Shown: positions 51,922-61,089, numbered from the stretch's first letter. The stretch: 64,000 bases of DNA from Streptomyces sp. NBC_01451 (GCF_036227485.1 NZ_CP109479.1:806001-870000); one strand, 5' to 3'. A program made the numbers and translations. The notes: generated from the sequence alone by a model not told the origin.

Positions 51922-53079
51922 TCAGACGGCCTGGAGTGCGGTGGGCACGAGGTCCTTCAGGGACGGGTATCCGTCCACGGCCATGATCAAGTCGGCCTCG
52001 GCGAGCAGGGCACGCAGGACGTGGACGATGCCGTCGGTGCCGCCGAGGGCGCAGCCGTAGGCGTACGGGCGGCCGATACCGACCGCTGTCGCGCCCAGGG
52101 CGAGGGCCTTGACGATGTCGGCGCCGCCGCGGACGCCGGAGTCGAAGAGCACAGGCAGTTCGCCCGCGGCCTCGACGACGGCGGGCAGGACGTCGAGGGC
52201 GGGGAGGCCGCCGTTGGCCTGCCGGCCGCCGTGGTTGGAGCAGTAGATGCCGTCCACTCCCGCGTCGCGGGCCCGGCGCGCGTCCTCGGGGTGGCAGATG
52301 CCCTTGACGATCAGGGGGAGGTCGGTCAGCGAGCGCAGCCAGTCCAGGTCGGCCCAGGTGAGCGGGTTGCCGAAGATCTGGGTCCAGTGGAGGATCGCGG
52401 CCTGCGGATCCTCCTCGGGCGAGCGGCCGAGCGCTGCCCGGAAGGCCGGGTCGCTCGTGTAGTTGGCGAGGCAGTGGCCGCGCAGCTGGGGGAAGTTGGC
52501 GGTCGCGAGGTCCCTCGGGCGCCAGCCGGTGATCCAGGTGTCGAGGGTGACGACGATGCCCCGGTACCCGGCCCGCCCGGCCCGGTGGACGAGGCTCTCG
52601 GCGATGCTCCGGTCGGTCGGGGTGTAGAGCTGGAAGAAGCCGGGGGTGTCGCCGAGTTCGCCGGCCACGTCCTCCAGCGGGTCGACGGACAGTGTGGAGG
52701 CGACCATCGGGACTCCGGTTCGGGCGGCGGCGCGGGCCGTCGCCAGGTCGCCGTGCCCGTCCTGGGCGCACAGTCCGATGACACCGATCGGGGCGAGGAA
52801 CACCGGCGACGGGAGTGTCGTGCCGAACAGTTCGACGGTCAGGTCGCGTTGGGCGGCTCCGACGAACATGCGCGGGATCAGGCCCCAGCGGGTGAAGGCG
52901 GCGACGTTGGCCCGCTGGGTGTGCCCGTCGCCGGCGCCCCCGGCGACGTAGGACCAGACGGACGGGGGCAGCGCGGACCGGGCCCGGTCCGCCAGTTCGG
53001 CGAACTCCATGGGGAAGGCGGGCAGGACACCGCCCAGCCCGTTCAGGTAGATCTCGTTCTGGTAGTCGGCGAACGCCAT
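51922..53079 (-). CDS. FMN-dependent alpha-hydroxy-acid oxidase (lactate 2-monooxygenase type)
   Basis: 385-residue TIM-barrel flavoenzyme. Visible FMN/catalytic text: [11 protein letters not shown] (Tyr), [40 protein letters not shown] (Lys), [13 protein letters not shown] (catalytic His and Arg), and [20 protein letters not shown]. The wording ([19 protein letters not shown]) is that of lactate 2-monooxygenase-like proteins, which turn L-lactate into acetate and CO2, but glycolate or other 2-hydroxy acids are possible. The ATG at 53079 with AAAGGGTG upstream is chosen; earlier in-frame codons are Arg/Pro-rich noise. The divergent TetR region lies upstream. Confidence 0.88.
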   Translation of the reverse strand: MAFADYQNEIYLNGLGGVLPAFPMEFAELADRARSALPPSVWSYVAGGAGDGHTQRANVAAFTRWGLIPRMFVGAAQRDLTVELFGTTLPSPVFLAPIGVIGLCAQDGHGDLATARAAARTGVPMVASTLSVDPLEDVAGELGDTPGFFQLYTPTDRSIAESLVHRAGRAGYRGIVVTLDTWITGWRPRDLATANFPQLRGHCLANYTSDPAFRAALGRSPEEDPQAAILHWTQIFGNPLTWADLDWLRSLTDLPLIVKGICHPEDARRARDAGVDGIYCSNHGGRQANGGLPALDVLPAVVEAAGELPVLFDSGVRGGADIVKALALGATAVGIGRPYAYGCALGGTDGIVHVLRALLAEADLIMAVDGYPSLKDLVPTALQAV

Positions 53080-53153
53080 CGGGACACCCTTTCGCTCAGG
53101 TCGAGCAGCTCGCGCCTCGCGGCTAGGCGGTTCATGGCTCAGGCGGTTCGTGC

Positions 53154-53756
53154 TCAGGCGGTTCGTGGCCGGGCGTGCAGGAGGAGGTGGTCGGCGAGCA
53201 GTTCCAGCGCCGCCCGGCTGTCGGCGGTGTTGCGGTCGACGAGCCAGGTCATGTTGAGGCCGTCGATCGTCGAATGGACGTACCGCGCGAGCACCGGCAC
53301 GGGTTCGGTCCACTCGATCCCGGCGTTGTCGGCGGCGAGTTCGAGCAGGCCGACGAAGGCGCGCAGGAAGATCTCGTACTGCTTCCCGGCGACGTCCTCG
53401 AAACCGGGGTTGCGCAGCGCGTACTGGGTGAGTTCGTAACTGATCTGGTGCTCGCCGGGGTTGGCCTCGAAGCCCTTCCAGAACGCGTGCAGGCTGTCGA
53501 GGACGCTGTCGCGGATGTCCTTGTGCGGCGCGAACAGGCCGCGGACCTCGGCGACGTACCGCTCGGTGAGGGTCTCGGTGACGAGTTCGAGCAGTTGCGC
53601 CCTGGACTCGAAGCAGTAGTGGAAGGCCCCGAGGGTCATGTCCGCCTCGGTGACCACCGCGCGGGTGGTGGCCTTGGCTACGCCGTCGCGTGCCATGACC
53701 CGGATCGCCGCTTCAAGGAGCTCCGCTCTCCGGTCGCTCGCCGCCATGCGGGGCAC
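53154..53756 (-). CDS. TetR/AcrR family transcriptional regulator
   Basis: 200 residues. The N-terminal helix-turn-helix is [26 protein letters not shown], about residues 26-51. The ligand domain has the longer C-terminus with HISTI-type residues ([16 protein letters not shown]) common among regulators of fatty-acid or hydroxy-acid genes. The GTG at 53756, 5 bases after AGGAG, is preferred to an earlier ATG. It is divergent from the SMP-30-like operon and upstream of the oxidase gene on the same strand. A perfect 14+14 inverted repeat (53820-53860) in the divergent gap is its likely operator. Confidence 0.92.
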   Translation of the reverse strand: MPRMAASDRRAELLEAAIRVMARDGVAKATTRAVVTEADMTLGAFHYCFESRAQLLELVTETLTERYVAEVRGLFAPHKDIRDSVLDSLHAFWKGFEANPGEHQISYELTQYALRNPGFEDVAGKQYEIFLRAFVGLLELAADNAGIEWTEPVPVLARYVHSTIDGLNMTWLVDRNTADSRAALELLADHLLLHARPRTA

Positions 53757-53819
53757 GCGTTCTCCTCTCCGCACCGGTCTCACCTGTGGATTCGCCCGTT
53801 AAGGATAACCAGTCGGCCA

Positions 53820-53860
53820 GAGAAGTAAGTCAAATGTCCAGGACGCTTGACTTACTTCTC
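53820..53860. promoter_or_regulatory. Perfect 14+14 inverted repeat (TetR operator candidate)
   Basis: GAGAAGTAAGTCAA (53820-53833) and TTGACTTACTTCTC (53847-53860) are exact complements separated by 13 bp. Two more outer pairs extend it with one mismatch. It lies between the TetR start and the SMP-30-like gene start. The right arm begins with TTGACT, a good -35. A dimer pair bound here would control both directions. Confidence 0.85.
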
Positions 53861-53919
53861 CGGTTTGGGCCACCGTAGCGTGAACCGAACGTTGGCGAGA
53901 GCAGCCTCAGGAGGCAGGG

Positions 53920-54912
53920 GTGCGACCGAGGACCACAGTCGTCCTGGACGGATTCGGCGTACTGGAGTCGTTGCGCTGGCACGACGACGCCCTGTGGTTC
54001 TGCGACCTCGCCCACGGGACGGTGCACCGCTGGGACACCCGGGGAGAGCCGGAGACAGTGCTGGAGGTCCCCGGCCGGGCCGGAGGGCTCGGCTGGCTGC
54101 CCGACGGACGGATGCTGGTCGTCTCGATGGACGGGCACCGTGTGTACCGGCGGGAGCCGGACGGCTCCCTGGTCGTGCACGCCGACCTCAAGGACGTCGC
54201 CGGGGGTCCCGTCAACGACATGTTCGTCGACCGGCTGGGCCGCGCCTACGTGGGCAACTTCGGCTTCGACTACCACGGCTTCGTGCGCCGCAAGCCCAAC
54301 TCGATGCTCTATGTCCCGCCGGGACCGCCCGGGACACCTCTCGCCTGTCTCTCCCCCGAGGGTGAACTGCTCGGTCTGAGCGAGCCGTTGGTGTTCCCGA
54401 ACGGCCTGTTCCTGCTCGACGAGGAGCAGCGTACGGACGAGGGACCCACCCTGCTGGTCGCCGAGACCCTGGCGATGCGCCTCACCGCCCTACCCGTACT
54501 GCCCGACGGGCGCCTCGGCCCACCCCGGCCCTGGGCTCCACTGATCCCGTCCGCCCTGTGGCGGTCCCTCAACCACCCCGGGCTGTTGGGCCGTGTCACC
54601 CGGCGCGTCTCCGCCCTCCTCGACCACCCGGCGATCGCGGCCCGCTCCGCCAGTCCCATCGCCCCCGACGGCATCGCACCGGGGCGCGACGGCACGGCGT
54701 GGGTCGCCAACGCGCTGCGCGGCGAGTGCGTCCGGGTCGGGCCCGGCGGCGCGGTCCTGGAGCGCGTCTCCACCAGCCAGCAGACCCTGAGCTGCCTGGT
54801 CGCGGGCCCCGAGGGCAACACCCTGTACGCGGCCACCACACCGACCGACGACCCGGAGCGCGCGGCCGGTCTGGGCGGGTCACGGCTGGAGGCGTACGTA
54901 CTGCCATCCTGA
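53920..54912 (+). CDS. SMP-30/gluconolactonase-like beta-propeller protein
   Basis: 330 residues with the SMP-30/LRE-like pattern: VLESLRWHDDALWFCDLAHGTVHRW (metal-site Glu), GGLGWLPDGRMLVVSMDGHRVYR, DLKDVAGGPVNDMFVDRLGRAYVGNFGFDY (Asn/Asp ligands), then PNGLFLLDE and IAPDGIAPGRDGTAWVANAL. It is expected to hydrolyse a lactone or related ester with a bound divalent metal. The start is GTG 53920, 5 bases after GGAGG. It is the first of four co-directional genes; the next start is 107 bp on. Confidence 0.85.
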   Translation: MRPRTTVVLDGFGVLESLRWHDDALWFCDLAHGTVHRWDTRGEPETVLEVPGRAGGLGWLPDGRMLVVSMDGHRVYRREPDGSLVVHADLKDVAGGPVNDMFVDRLGRAYVGNFGFDYHGFVRRKPNSMLYVPPGPPGTPLACLSPEGELLGLSEPLVFPNGLFLLDEEQRTDEGPTLLVAETLAMRLTALPVLPDGRLGPPRPWAPLIPSALWRSLNHPGLLGRVTRRVSALLDHPAIAARSASPIAPDGIAPGRDGTAWVANALRGECVRVGPGGAVLERVSTSQQTLSCLVAGPEGNTLYAATTPTDDPERAAGLGGSRLEAYVLPS

Positions 54913-55019
54913 GCGCGCCCCTCATCGACTCAGCCTATTCTCACGGGAGTTCCCATGCACGGACAGCGAACGGACAGCGCCGCTCCCCCGCACACGGGCG
55001 CCCATGACGGAGGTCCGCG

Positions 55020-55850
55020 GTGAGCGTCGTCCTGATCACAGGCGCCGCGAGCGGCATCGGCGCGGCGACCGCGCGCGAGGCGGTGCGCCGGGGCCACCGG
55101 GTCGCCCTCGCCGACATCGACCTGGCCGGGGCCACCCTGATCGCCGGCGAACTGGGCGCCACGGCCCGCGCGTTCCAGCTGGACATCCGCGACGAGGCAG
55201 CGTGGGAAGTGACGTTGGACTCCGTGGCGGACCAACTCGGCCCGGTCGACGTGCTGGTGAACAACGCGGGGATCATCCACACCGGGTACGCACGCCAGTT
55301 GTCGCCGGCCGAGCACCGGCACATGGTGGAGGTGAACCTGCTCGGTCCGATCAACGGCATGCTCGCCGCCCTGTCCCGGATGCGCACCCGGGGCCACGGG
55401 CACATCGTCACCGTGTGCAGCATGAGCTCGTTCCTGCCCCTGCCCGGCTACACCACCTACGGCGCGACCAAGCACGGACTGCGCGCCTTCCACCACAGTG
55501 TGGCCATCGAGGAACGCGAAGGGCCCGTGACCTTCAGCATCATCCATCCGCCCGGCACCCGCACCCCCATGCTGGAGCAGGAGATGGCCGATCCCAGCGC
55601 GGTGATCACCTTCGCCGAGAAGCCGCTCAGCCCCGAGAAGGTCGCCGCGGTGATCGTCGACGCCATCAGACGCAAGCCGGTCGAAATCGTCCACCCCGCC
55701 ATCGGCGGACGCGTACAGCGGGTCGCCGGTGTGTTCCCCCGGCTGATGCGCTTCGTGATCCCCAAGGTGGCAGCCATGGCCAAGCGCCGCAGCACGGGCC
55801 TCGTCCCGGCACCCGCGGCGGTACCCGAGCAAGGAGACACCAGCCGATGA
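55020..55850 (+). CDS. Short-chain dehydrogenase/reductase
   Basis: 276-residue SDR. Cofactor motif: LITGAASGIGAATAREA near residue 5. NNAG is VNNAGIIHTGYARQ, the catalytic Ser is in VCSMSSFLPLPG, and YTTYGATKHGLRAF is the YxxxK box. The 25 residues at the C-terminus are an extra tail. The substrate is unknown. The GTG start follows GGAGG by 6 bases. It overlaps the DSD1-like gene by 4 bases (ATGA), so the operon members are coupled. Confidence 0.9.
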   Translation: MSVVLITGAASGIGAATAREAVRRGHRVALADIDLAGATLIAGELGATARAFQLDIRDEAAWEVTLDSVADQLGPVDVLVNNAGIIHTGYARQLSPAEHRHMVEVNLLGPINGMLAALSRMRTRGHGHIVTVCSMSSFLPLPGYTTYGATKHGLRAFHHSVAIEEREGPVTFSIIHPPGTRTPMLEQEMADPSAVITFAEKPLSPEKVAAVIVDAIRRKPVEIVHPAIGGRVQRVAGVFPRLMRFVIPKVAAMAKRRSTGLVPAPAAVPEQGDTSR

Positions 55851-57079
55851 CCGTCAACACCACCACCCCCAGAGCCACTTCGGCTCCCGCGACCGAGAGC
55901 CATTTCGACAGCCTGCGGGCGGCCACCGCCGGGCTGGAACCCCCCTTCGGCGTCATCGACCTGGACGCCTTCGACGCCAACGCCCGCGACCTGGAACGCC
56001 GTGCCGGCGGCAAGCCGATCCGGCTGGCCAGCAAGTCGCTGCGCTCCCGCGCCCTCATCCGGCGCGCCCTGGACCGCCCGGGATTCGACGGCATCCTCGG
56101 CTTCACCCTGCCCGAAGCCCTGTGGCTGGCCGAGGAGTTCGACGACATCGTCGTCGGCTACCCGACCACCGACCGTACGGCGCTGCGCCGGCTGGCCGCC
56201 GACGCACGGCTCGCGTCCCGGATCACCCTGATGGTGGACTGCGTCGAGCATCTCGACCTGGTCGACGCCGCCACCGGGCCCCGCGAGACCCGTATCCAGG
56301 TCTGTCTGGAACTGGACGCGGCACTGCGCCTCGCGGGCGGCCGGCTCCATCTGGGGCCGCGCAGGTCACCGGTGTACACCCCGCAGGAGGCGGAGGCCTT
56401 CGCGCGCGAGGTCGCGTCCCGTCCGGGCTTCGAGCTGACGGGCATCATGGGGTACGAGGGTCAGGTCGCCGGTCTGGGCGACAACCAGCCCGGCAACGCC
56501 ATCAAGCGGGCCGTGGTGCGGGCGATGCAGCGTTCCTCCGTCGAGGAGTTGAGCCACCGCCGGGAAGCCGCGGTCGCGGCCGTACGGGCCGTGACACCGC
56601 TGCGGTTCGTCAACGGCGGCGGCACGGGCAGCCTGGAGACCACGACCCGCGAGGACTCCGTCACCGAACTCGCGGCGGGCTCCGGCCTGTACGGCCCGGG
56701 GCTGTTCGACTTCTACCGCGCCTTCCGTCCCGTCCCGGCCGCGTACTTCGTGCTCCCCGTCGTACGCCGTCCCTCGTCGTCGGTCGCCACGCTCCTGGGC
56801 GGCGGCTGGGTGGCGTCCGGGCCGCTCGGCAAGGACCGGCTGCCCACGCTGGCCTGGCCTCCCGGGCTGCGCGTCACCGCCACCGAGTCCTTCGGTGAGG
56901 TGCAGACCCCGCTGGTGGGCAGGGCAGCGAGCGTGCTGGGCATCGGGGACCGGGTGTGGCTGCGGCACGCCAAGGCCGGTGAGCTGTGCGAGCGCATCGG
57001 TGATCTGCACCTGGTCAGCGACGGCGCGGTGGTCGACACCGTGCCCACCTACCGCGGTGAGGGCCACCACTTCCTGTGA
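55847..57079 (+). CDS. DSD1-type PLP enzyme (amino acid deaminase/aldolase, D-threonine-aldolase-like)
   Basis: 410 residues with an alanine-racemase-fold N-terminal domain. The PLP-lysine region is PIRLASKSLRSRALI near residue 60. A C-terminal DSD1 metal-binding domain carries the His-Cys pair in VWLRHAKAGELCERIGDLHLV. Such enzymes cleave or deaminate D-3-hydroxy amino acids. Substrate-loop text is GIMGYEGQVAGLGD and FVNGGGTGSLETT. It overlaps both neighbouring SDR genes (ATGA before, GTGA after). Confidence 0.88.
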   Translation: MTVNTTTPRATSAPATESHFDSLRAATAGLEPPFGVIDLDAFDANARDLERRAGGKPIRLASKSLRSRALIRRALDRPGFDGILGFTLPEALWLAEEFDDIVVGYPTTDRTALRRLAADARLASRITLMVDCVEHLDLVDAATGPRETRIQVCLELDAALRLAGGRLHLGPRRSPVYTPQEAEAFAREVASRPGFELTGIMGYEGQVAGLGDNQPGNAIKRAVVRAMQRSSVEELSHRREAAVAAVRAVTPLRFVNGGGTGSLETTTREDSVTELAAGSGLYGPGLFDFYRAFRPVPAAYFVLPVVRRPSSSVATLLGGGWVASGPLGKDRLPTLAWPPGLRVTATESFGEVQTPLVGRAASVLGIGDRVWLRHAKAGELCERIGDLHLVSDGAVVDTVPTYRGEGHHFL

Positions 57080-57858
57080 CCGCCACAGCCACCACCATCA
57101 CCGGCCGGACGGTCCTGATCGTCGGTGCCTCCTCCGGGATCGGGGCGGCGGTGGCCCGGCGGCTCGCCCCGGCGGGCAACCGGCTCGTCCTCACGGCCCG
57201 GCGCGCCCCCGAACTGGCCGCCGTGGCCCGGGAGGTACGGGCCGCGGGCAGCGCCTGCCTCGACATCGCCGCCGACGCCCTGGACCCGGAGGCGGCGGCC
57301 GGGGTCGTGGCGGCGGCCGTCGCGGAGTTCGGCACCGTCGACATCGCGCTGCTCAACGCGGGCCAGGGTCCGGACATGGCCATGGACCGGGTGAGCGCGG
57401 CGGACGTCTCCCGGATCATGGCGCTGAACTACGACGTCGTCGTCAACTACCTGGTCCCGCTGATCCGGCAGTTGGGCGAGCAGCCGGGCGGCGGCCTGAT
57501 CGCCCACACCAACTCCCTCGCGGGGCTGATGGGCATCCCCCGCCAGGGACCGTACTCGGCGGCGAAGGCGGCCGTGCGCACCCTCATCGACACCGCACGC
57601 GTCGAACTGGCGCCCAGGGGCATCCGGTTCACCTCGATCCACCCGGGTTTCGTGGGGACCGACCGGGTCGACGCCGACGGGCTGCCCAAGCCCTTCCAGG
57701 TCAGTCAGGAGCGCGCGGCACAGTACGTCGTGCACGCCCTGGAGCGGGAACCGGCGCAGGCCTGCTTCCCCTGGCGGACAACGGCGTTGGTCCGCACGCT
57801 GCGTGCCCTGCCCACGCCGGTCTCCGACCGGGTGCTGCGGCTGCTGGCCGCCCGGTAG
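57076..57858 (+). CDS. Short-chain dehydrogenase/reductase
   Basis: 260-residue SDR, a second one in the same operon but clearly different from the first. Cofactor motif: LIVGASSGIGAAVARRL. NNAG-like LLNAGQGPDMAMD, the Ser in AHTNSLAGLMG, and the YxxxK box PYSAAKAAVRTL are present. It starts at GTG inside the DSD1-like stop. As the last gene it may reduce or oxidise a keto or hydroxy intermediate made by the other three enzymes (inference). Confidence 0.9.
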   Translation: MTATATTITGRTVLIVGASSGIGAAVARRLAPAGNRLVLTARRAPELAAVAREVRAAGSACLDIAADALDPEAAAGVVAAAVAEFGTVDIALLNAGQGPDMAMDRVSAADVSRIMALNYDVVVNYLVPLIRQLGEQPGGGLIAHTNSLAGLMGIPRQGPYSAAKAAVRTLIDTARVELAPRGIRFTSIHPGFVGTDRVDADGLPKPFQVSQERAAQYVVHALEREPAQACFPWRTTALVRTLRALPTPVSDRVLRLLAAR

Positions 57859-57883
57859 CGGCCCTCGGAGGAGCGCCGGTCCG

Positions 57884-59398
57884 TTACGCCGTCGTCAGCG
57901 GCAGCACGCCGAACGGGTGCCGCTGCCACAGGAGCCGGGAGGCCTCCTCCGGGTAGGCGGCGACGGCCGGTTCGGCGCCGAGGATCTGGACGAGGCGCTG
58001 TTGGTCGTCGTACGCGGGCCAGCCCGGGTCACCCGTGGCGGCGAAGGACGTCCAGGCGGACCGGAAGCGGGCGGACAGCACCTCGGTCTCGGGCGGCGGT
58101 GTGGGTCCGATCAGCATGCCGCCGAGACCGCCGACGGTGTCGCCGTAGTTGCCGAAGGTCAGCGGCACGTCCAGGCCGTGACAGGCGCCGAGCGCACCAC
58201 CGTTCACCGGGGCGGCCCAGGTCAGCTCGTACACGTGGGCCCGTCCGCCGCCGGCCAGCTGGGCGTGGGCCAGGTACAGCGACGGCATGCGGAACAGCCA
58301 GTCGGACTGGACGAGTTCGAACAGGTACTCCGCCGAGGCGTCCGGGAACGCGGCCCGATAGGCCCGCTCGGGGTCGGGCCCGGGTCCGAACAGGCGCAGG
58401 ACCGCCGCCGCCATCTCCTCGTCGACCTGGCCGAACAGCCCGCCGAACATGAGGAACAGGCGGTACTCGTCCCGGGTGTGCCCGACGATCAGGTCCACGT
58501 CCCGCGCGGCGCCGCCCGCCAGTGCCTCCCACGGTGCGGTGGGCAGGACGTCGCCGTCGACGACGGGTGAGAACGGGGTCGGGGTGAGGGCGACGGCACC
58601 CCACCTCGGCGCGTACTCACGCATCCGGGCGCCCAGCGCGGCCCCCGCCTCGGGCAGCTTGCGCGGGTCCGGGCCGGACAGGTCGGCGACCGTCGGGCGC
58701 AGCCCGAGTTCACCGGCCATCGCCCCGGCGATGTCCGCGGCCAGCGCGTCCGAGAAGTAGGTGCCGGGCACGCTCTGCAGGATCGCCCGCCGGAACAGTC
58801 CTCGCGCCCTGGGCATGGCCAGCAGTGCGGCGATGGACCCGGCGCCCGCCGATTCCCCGAAGACGGTGACCCGGCCGGGGTCGCCGCCGAACGCGGTGAC
58901 GTTGTCGCGCACCCACTCCAGTGCGGCGACCTGGTCGAGCAGCCCGCGGTTGGCCGGGGCGCCCTCGATCCGGGCGAACCCCTCGATGCCGACCCGGTAG
59001 TTGAGGGTGACCACGACGACGTCGCCGTCCCGGGAGAGGTGGCTGCCGCCGTAGTTCGGGTCGTCGGCGGAGCCGAACTTGTAGGCGCCGCCGTAGATCC
59101 ACACCAGCACGGGCCGGCGCGCCGCCGGGTCCGCGTCGGGCGTCCAGACGTTGACGGTGAGCCAGTCGTCGCCAGGGGTCTCGGGAGCCACCGTCGTCTC
59201 CTGCGGAGGAGGCGGACCGAACGCGAAGGCCTCCCGTACCCCGTCCCAGCGGCCCGTCGGCCGGGGCGCCGCGAACCGCAGCTCCCCCACCGGCGGCTGC
59301 GCGAACGGGATCCCGCGGAACACCGCGAGGCCGCCCTCACGGCGTCCCCGGACCACGCCCGCGACCGTTGTGACCTCGGGAAACTCGCCTGTACTCAT
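57884..59398 (-). CDS. Type-B carboxylesterase
   Basis: 504 residues, usual for the family. N-terminal motif RGIPFAQPPVGELRFAAP, EDCL-like DDWLTVNVWTP, oxyanion hole WIYGGAYKFGSA, nucleophile elbow VFGESAGAGSIAALL, catalytic His region GACHGLDVPLTFGN. It hydrolyses carboxylic esters. The ATG at 59398 with GAGGAG 6 bases upstream is used. It is cytosolic, as no signal peptide is seen. It is convergent with the SDR operon, with 25 bp between them. Confidence 0.93.
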   Translation of the reverse strand: MSTGEFPEVTTVAGVVRGRREGGLAVFRGIPFAQPPVGELRFAAPRPTGRWDGVREAFAFGPPPPQETTVAPETPGDDWLTVNVWTPDADPAARRPVLVWIYGGAYKFGSADDPNYGGSHLSRDGDVVVVTLNYRVGIEGFARIEGAPANRGLLDQVAALEWVRDNVTAFGGDPGRVTVFGESAGAGSIAALLAMPRARGLFRRAILQSVPGTYFSDALAADIAGAMAGELGLRPTVADLSGPDPRKLPEAGAALGARMREYAPRWGAVALTPTPFSPVVDGDVLPTAPWEALAGGAARDVDLIVGHTRDEYRLFLMFGGLFGQVDEEMAAAVLRLFGPGPDPERAYRAAFPDASAEYLFELVQSDWLFRMPSLYLAHAQLAGGGRAHVYELTWAAPVNGGALGACHGLDVPLTFGNYGDTVGGLGGMLIGPTPPPETEVLSARFRSAWTSFAATGDPGWPAYDDQQRLVQILGAEPAVAAYPEEASRLLWQRHPFGVLPLTTA

Positions 59399-59525
59399 CG
59401 TCGACTCCTCAGGAACCCTGCCGATGGCGGTCCACGACACGATAGTCCAGGTGAACTTGCCTTCACTGCACGAACCACACGGAGGAGGCGGCGCCACTCC
59501 CGTGCGCTCGGCCTCGGTCCCGGAC

Positions 59526-59531
59526 TAGGTT
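59526..59531 (+). promoter_or_regulatory. -10 element of a probably leaderless pirin transcript
   Basis: TAGGTT ends 7 bp before the pirin ATG at 59539, so transcription should start on or next to the A of ATG. No Shine-Dalgarno precedes the start. No clear -35 is seen. Confidence 0.5.
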
Positions 59532-59538
59532 GTGCGCC

Positions 59539-60504
59539 ATGAGCAACCTTGACCGCGCGCCCGTTCCCAGCGTCTGTGGCGGCCGCGGATTCGTCGTCGC
59601 CGAACCCGTGCGCGAACTGCTGAGCCCCCGGCGCGTGAAGCTCGGGGAGGGCACCGAGGTACGTCGACTGCTGCCGAACCTCGGCCGGCGCATGATCGCC
59701 GCGTGGGCCTTCGTCGACCACTACGGGCCGGACGACATCGCCGACGAGCCCGGTATGCAGGTGCCGCCGCACCCGCACATGGGCCTCCAGACGGTCAGCT
59801 GGCTGCACGAGGGCGAGGTGCTGCACCGCGACTCGACCGGCAGCCTCCAGACGATCCGCCCGCGCGAACTGGGCCTCATGACCTCCGGCCGGGCGATCAG
59901 CCACTCCGAGGAGAGCCCCAGGTCCCACGCGCGGTTCCTGCACGGGGCCCAGCTGTGGGTCGCCCTGCCGGACGGCCACCGCCACACCGACCCCCACTTC
60001 GAACACCACGCCGACCTGCCCACGGTCACGGCACCCGGCGTGACGGCGACCGTGATCCTGGGCGACCTCGACGGCGCGGCCTCGCCCGGCACGACGTACA
60101 CCCCGATCGTCGGCGCCGACCTGACACTCGCCGCCGACGCCGACGTACGACTCCCGCTCGTTCCCGACTTCGAGTACGGCGTGCTGGCGATGTCCGGCGA
60201 GGTGCACGTCGACGGGGTGCCCGTGCTCCCGGGCTCGATGCTCTACCTCGGCTGCGGCCGCACCGAACTCCCGTTGCGCGCCGCGTCCGACGCGAGCGTG
60301 ATGCTCCTGGGCGGTGAGCCGTTCGAGGAGGAGCTGATCATGTGGTGGAACTTCGTCGGCCGTACCCAGGAGGAGATCGTGCAGGCCCGCGAGGACTGGG
60401 CGAAGGGAACCCGTTTCGGCGTGGTGAAGGGTTACGACGGAACACCTCTCCGCGCGCCGTCGCTGCCCGATACGCCGCTGAAGCCACGGGGAAGGGTGCG
60501 CTGA
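59539..60504 (+). CDS. Pirin family protein
   Basis: 321 residues, a bicupin. Metal ligands are in PHPHMGLQTVSWLHEGEVLHRD (two His close together plus a later His) and SHSEESPRSH (His and Glu). The N-terminal RRLLPNLGRRMIAAWAFVDHYGPDD is the typical pirin start region. Pirins are quercetinase-like dioxygenases or redox cofactors in other bacteria; the role here is unknown. The ATG at 59539 (MSNLDRAPV) is preferred to upstream codons because the -10 box lies just before it. Confidence 0.9.
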   Translation: MSNLDRAPVPSVCGGRGFVVAEPVRELLSPRRVKLGEGTEVRRLLPNLGRRMIAAWAFVDHYGPDDIADEPGMQVPPHPHMGLQTVSWLHEGEVLHRDSTGSLQTIRPRELGLMTSGRAISHSEESPRSHARFLHGAQLWVALPDGHRHTDPHFEHHADLPTVTAPGVTATVILGDLDGAASPGTTYTPIVGADLTLAADADVRLPLVPDFEYGVLAMSGEVHVDGVPVLPGSMLYLGCGRTELPLRAASDASVMLLGGEPFEEELIMWWNFVGRTQEEIVQAREDWAKGTRFGVVKGYDGTPLRAPSLPDTPLKPRGRVR

Positions 60505-60574
60505 CCAGGAGAGACCCGCTCCACCGGTCCCGGGCGTCCGTGGGCAGCTTCGGCAGGACGGGTGCCGGCCTGAT

Positions 60575-60644
60575 GCCGGGTTGTCCGACAGATCGTCGGG
60601 TTGTGGTGTGGTGTGGCGATGCGTCCGACGTCGGGCAACCCGGC
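60575..60644 (+). other. Long-armed stem-loop between pirin and Imm7-like genes
   Basis: GCCGGGTTGTCCGAC (60575-60589) pairs with GTCGGGCAACCCGGC (60630-60644) over 15 bp with one mismatch. The 40-base loop repeats GTCGGGTTGT. It may end the pirin transcript or mark a small regulatory RNA; no more can be said. Confidence 0.55.
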
Positions 60645-60720
60645 TCCGGCCCGTAGCCGGTGGTAGCGCCGATCAGTGAGCCGATGCGTCCGGAACATAA
60701 AGCAGGAGAGAGCGATCGTT

Positions 60721-61089
60721 GTGGGTGTTTTCGTCCGGATCAGAGGTTGGCTGGAGTGTGATGATCGGCAGCTCACCCAGGTCGAGGAGATCGTCCAGGC
60801 GGACGATGCCGACCAGACGTACAGCGGTGGCTGGACCTTTCCCCCCAGGCAGTACAACTTCACCAACTGGGTCTTCTACGGGGCCGAGATGCGCGCCCGG
60901 TCCGTCGACTGGTTTCTCGAGCGACTGCGGAGCGTGGCCCGGATCCCGGCCTCGGACGACGACGGTGACCTGATCACCGGCCTGTTCTTTGTCAGCCACG
61001 AAGTCGACGGCATGAGCGAGTGGCAGGTCCGCGACGGCACGGTGATGATCCAGGCCGCGAGCCAGGAATATCAGTTCCTCGACGAATAG
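60721..61089 (+). CDS. Imm7-like immunity protein
   Basis: About 122 residues. RIRGWLECDD..LTQVEEIV at the start, then WTFPPRQYNFTNWVFYGAEMRAR, and the tail GLFFVSHEVDGMSEWQVRDGTVM resemble the Imm7 family that protects against polymorphic toxins. No toxin gene is next to it, so it would be an orphan protecting against neighbours' toxins, or the resemblance is distant. The GTG at 60721 has AGGAGAG 10 bases before it; an upstream start at 60676 would add 15 residues without a ribosome-binding site. Confidence 0.6.
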   Translation: MGVFVRIRGWLECDDRQLTQVEEIVQADDADQTYSGGWTFPPRQYNFTNWVFYGAEMRARSVDWFLERLRSVARIPASDDDGDLITGLFFVSHEVDGMSEWQVRDGTVMIQAASQEYQFLDE

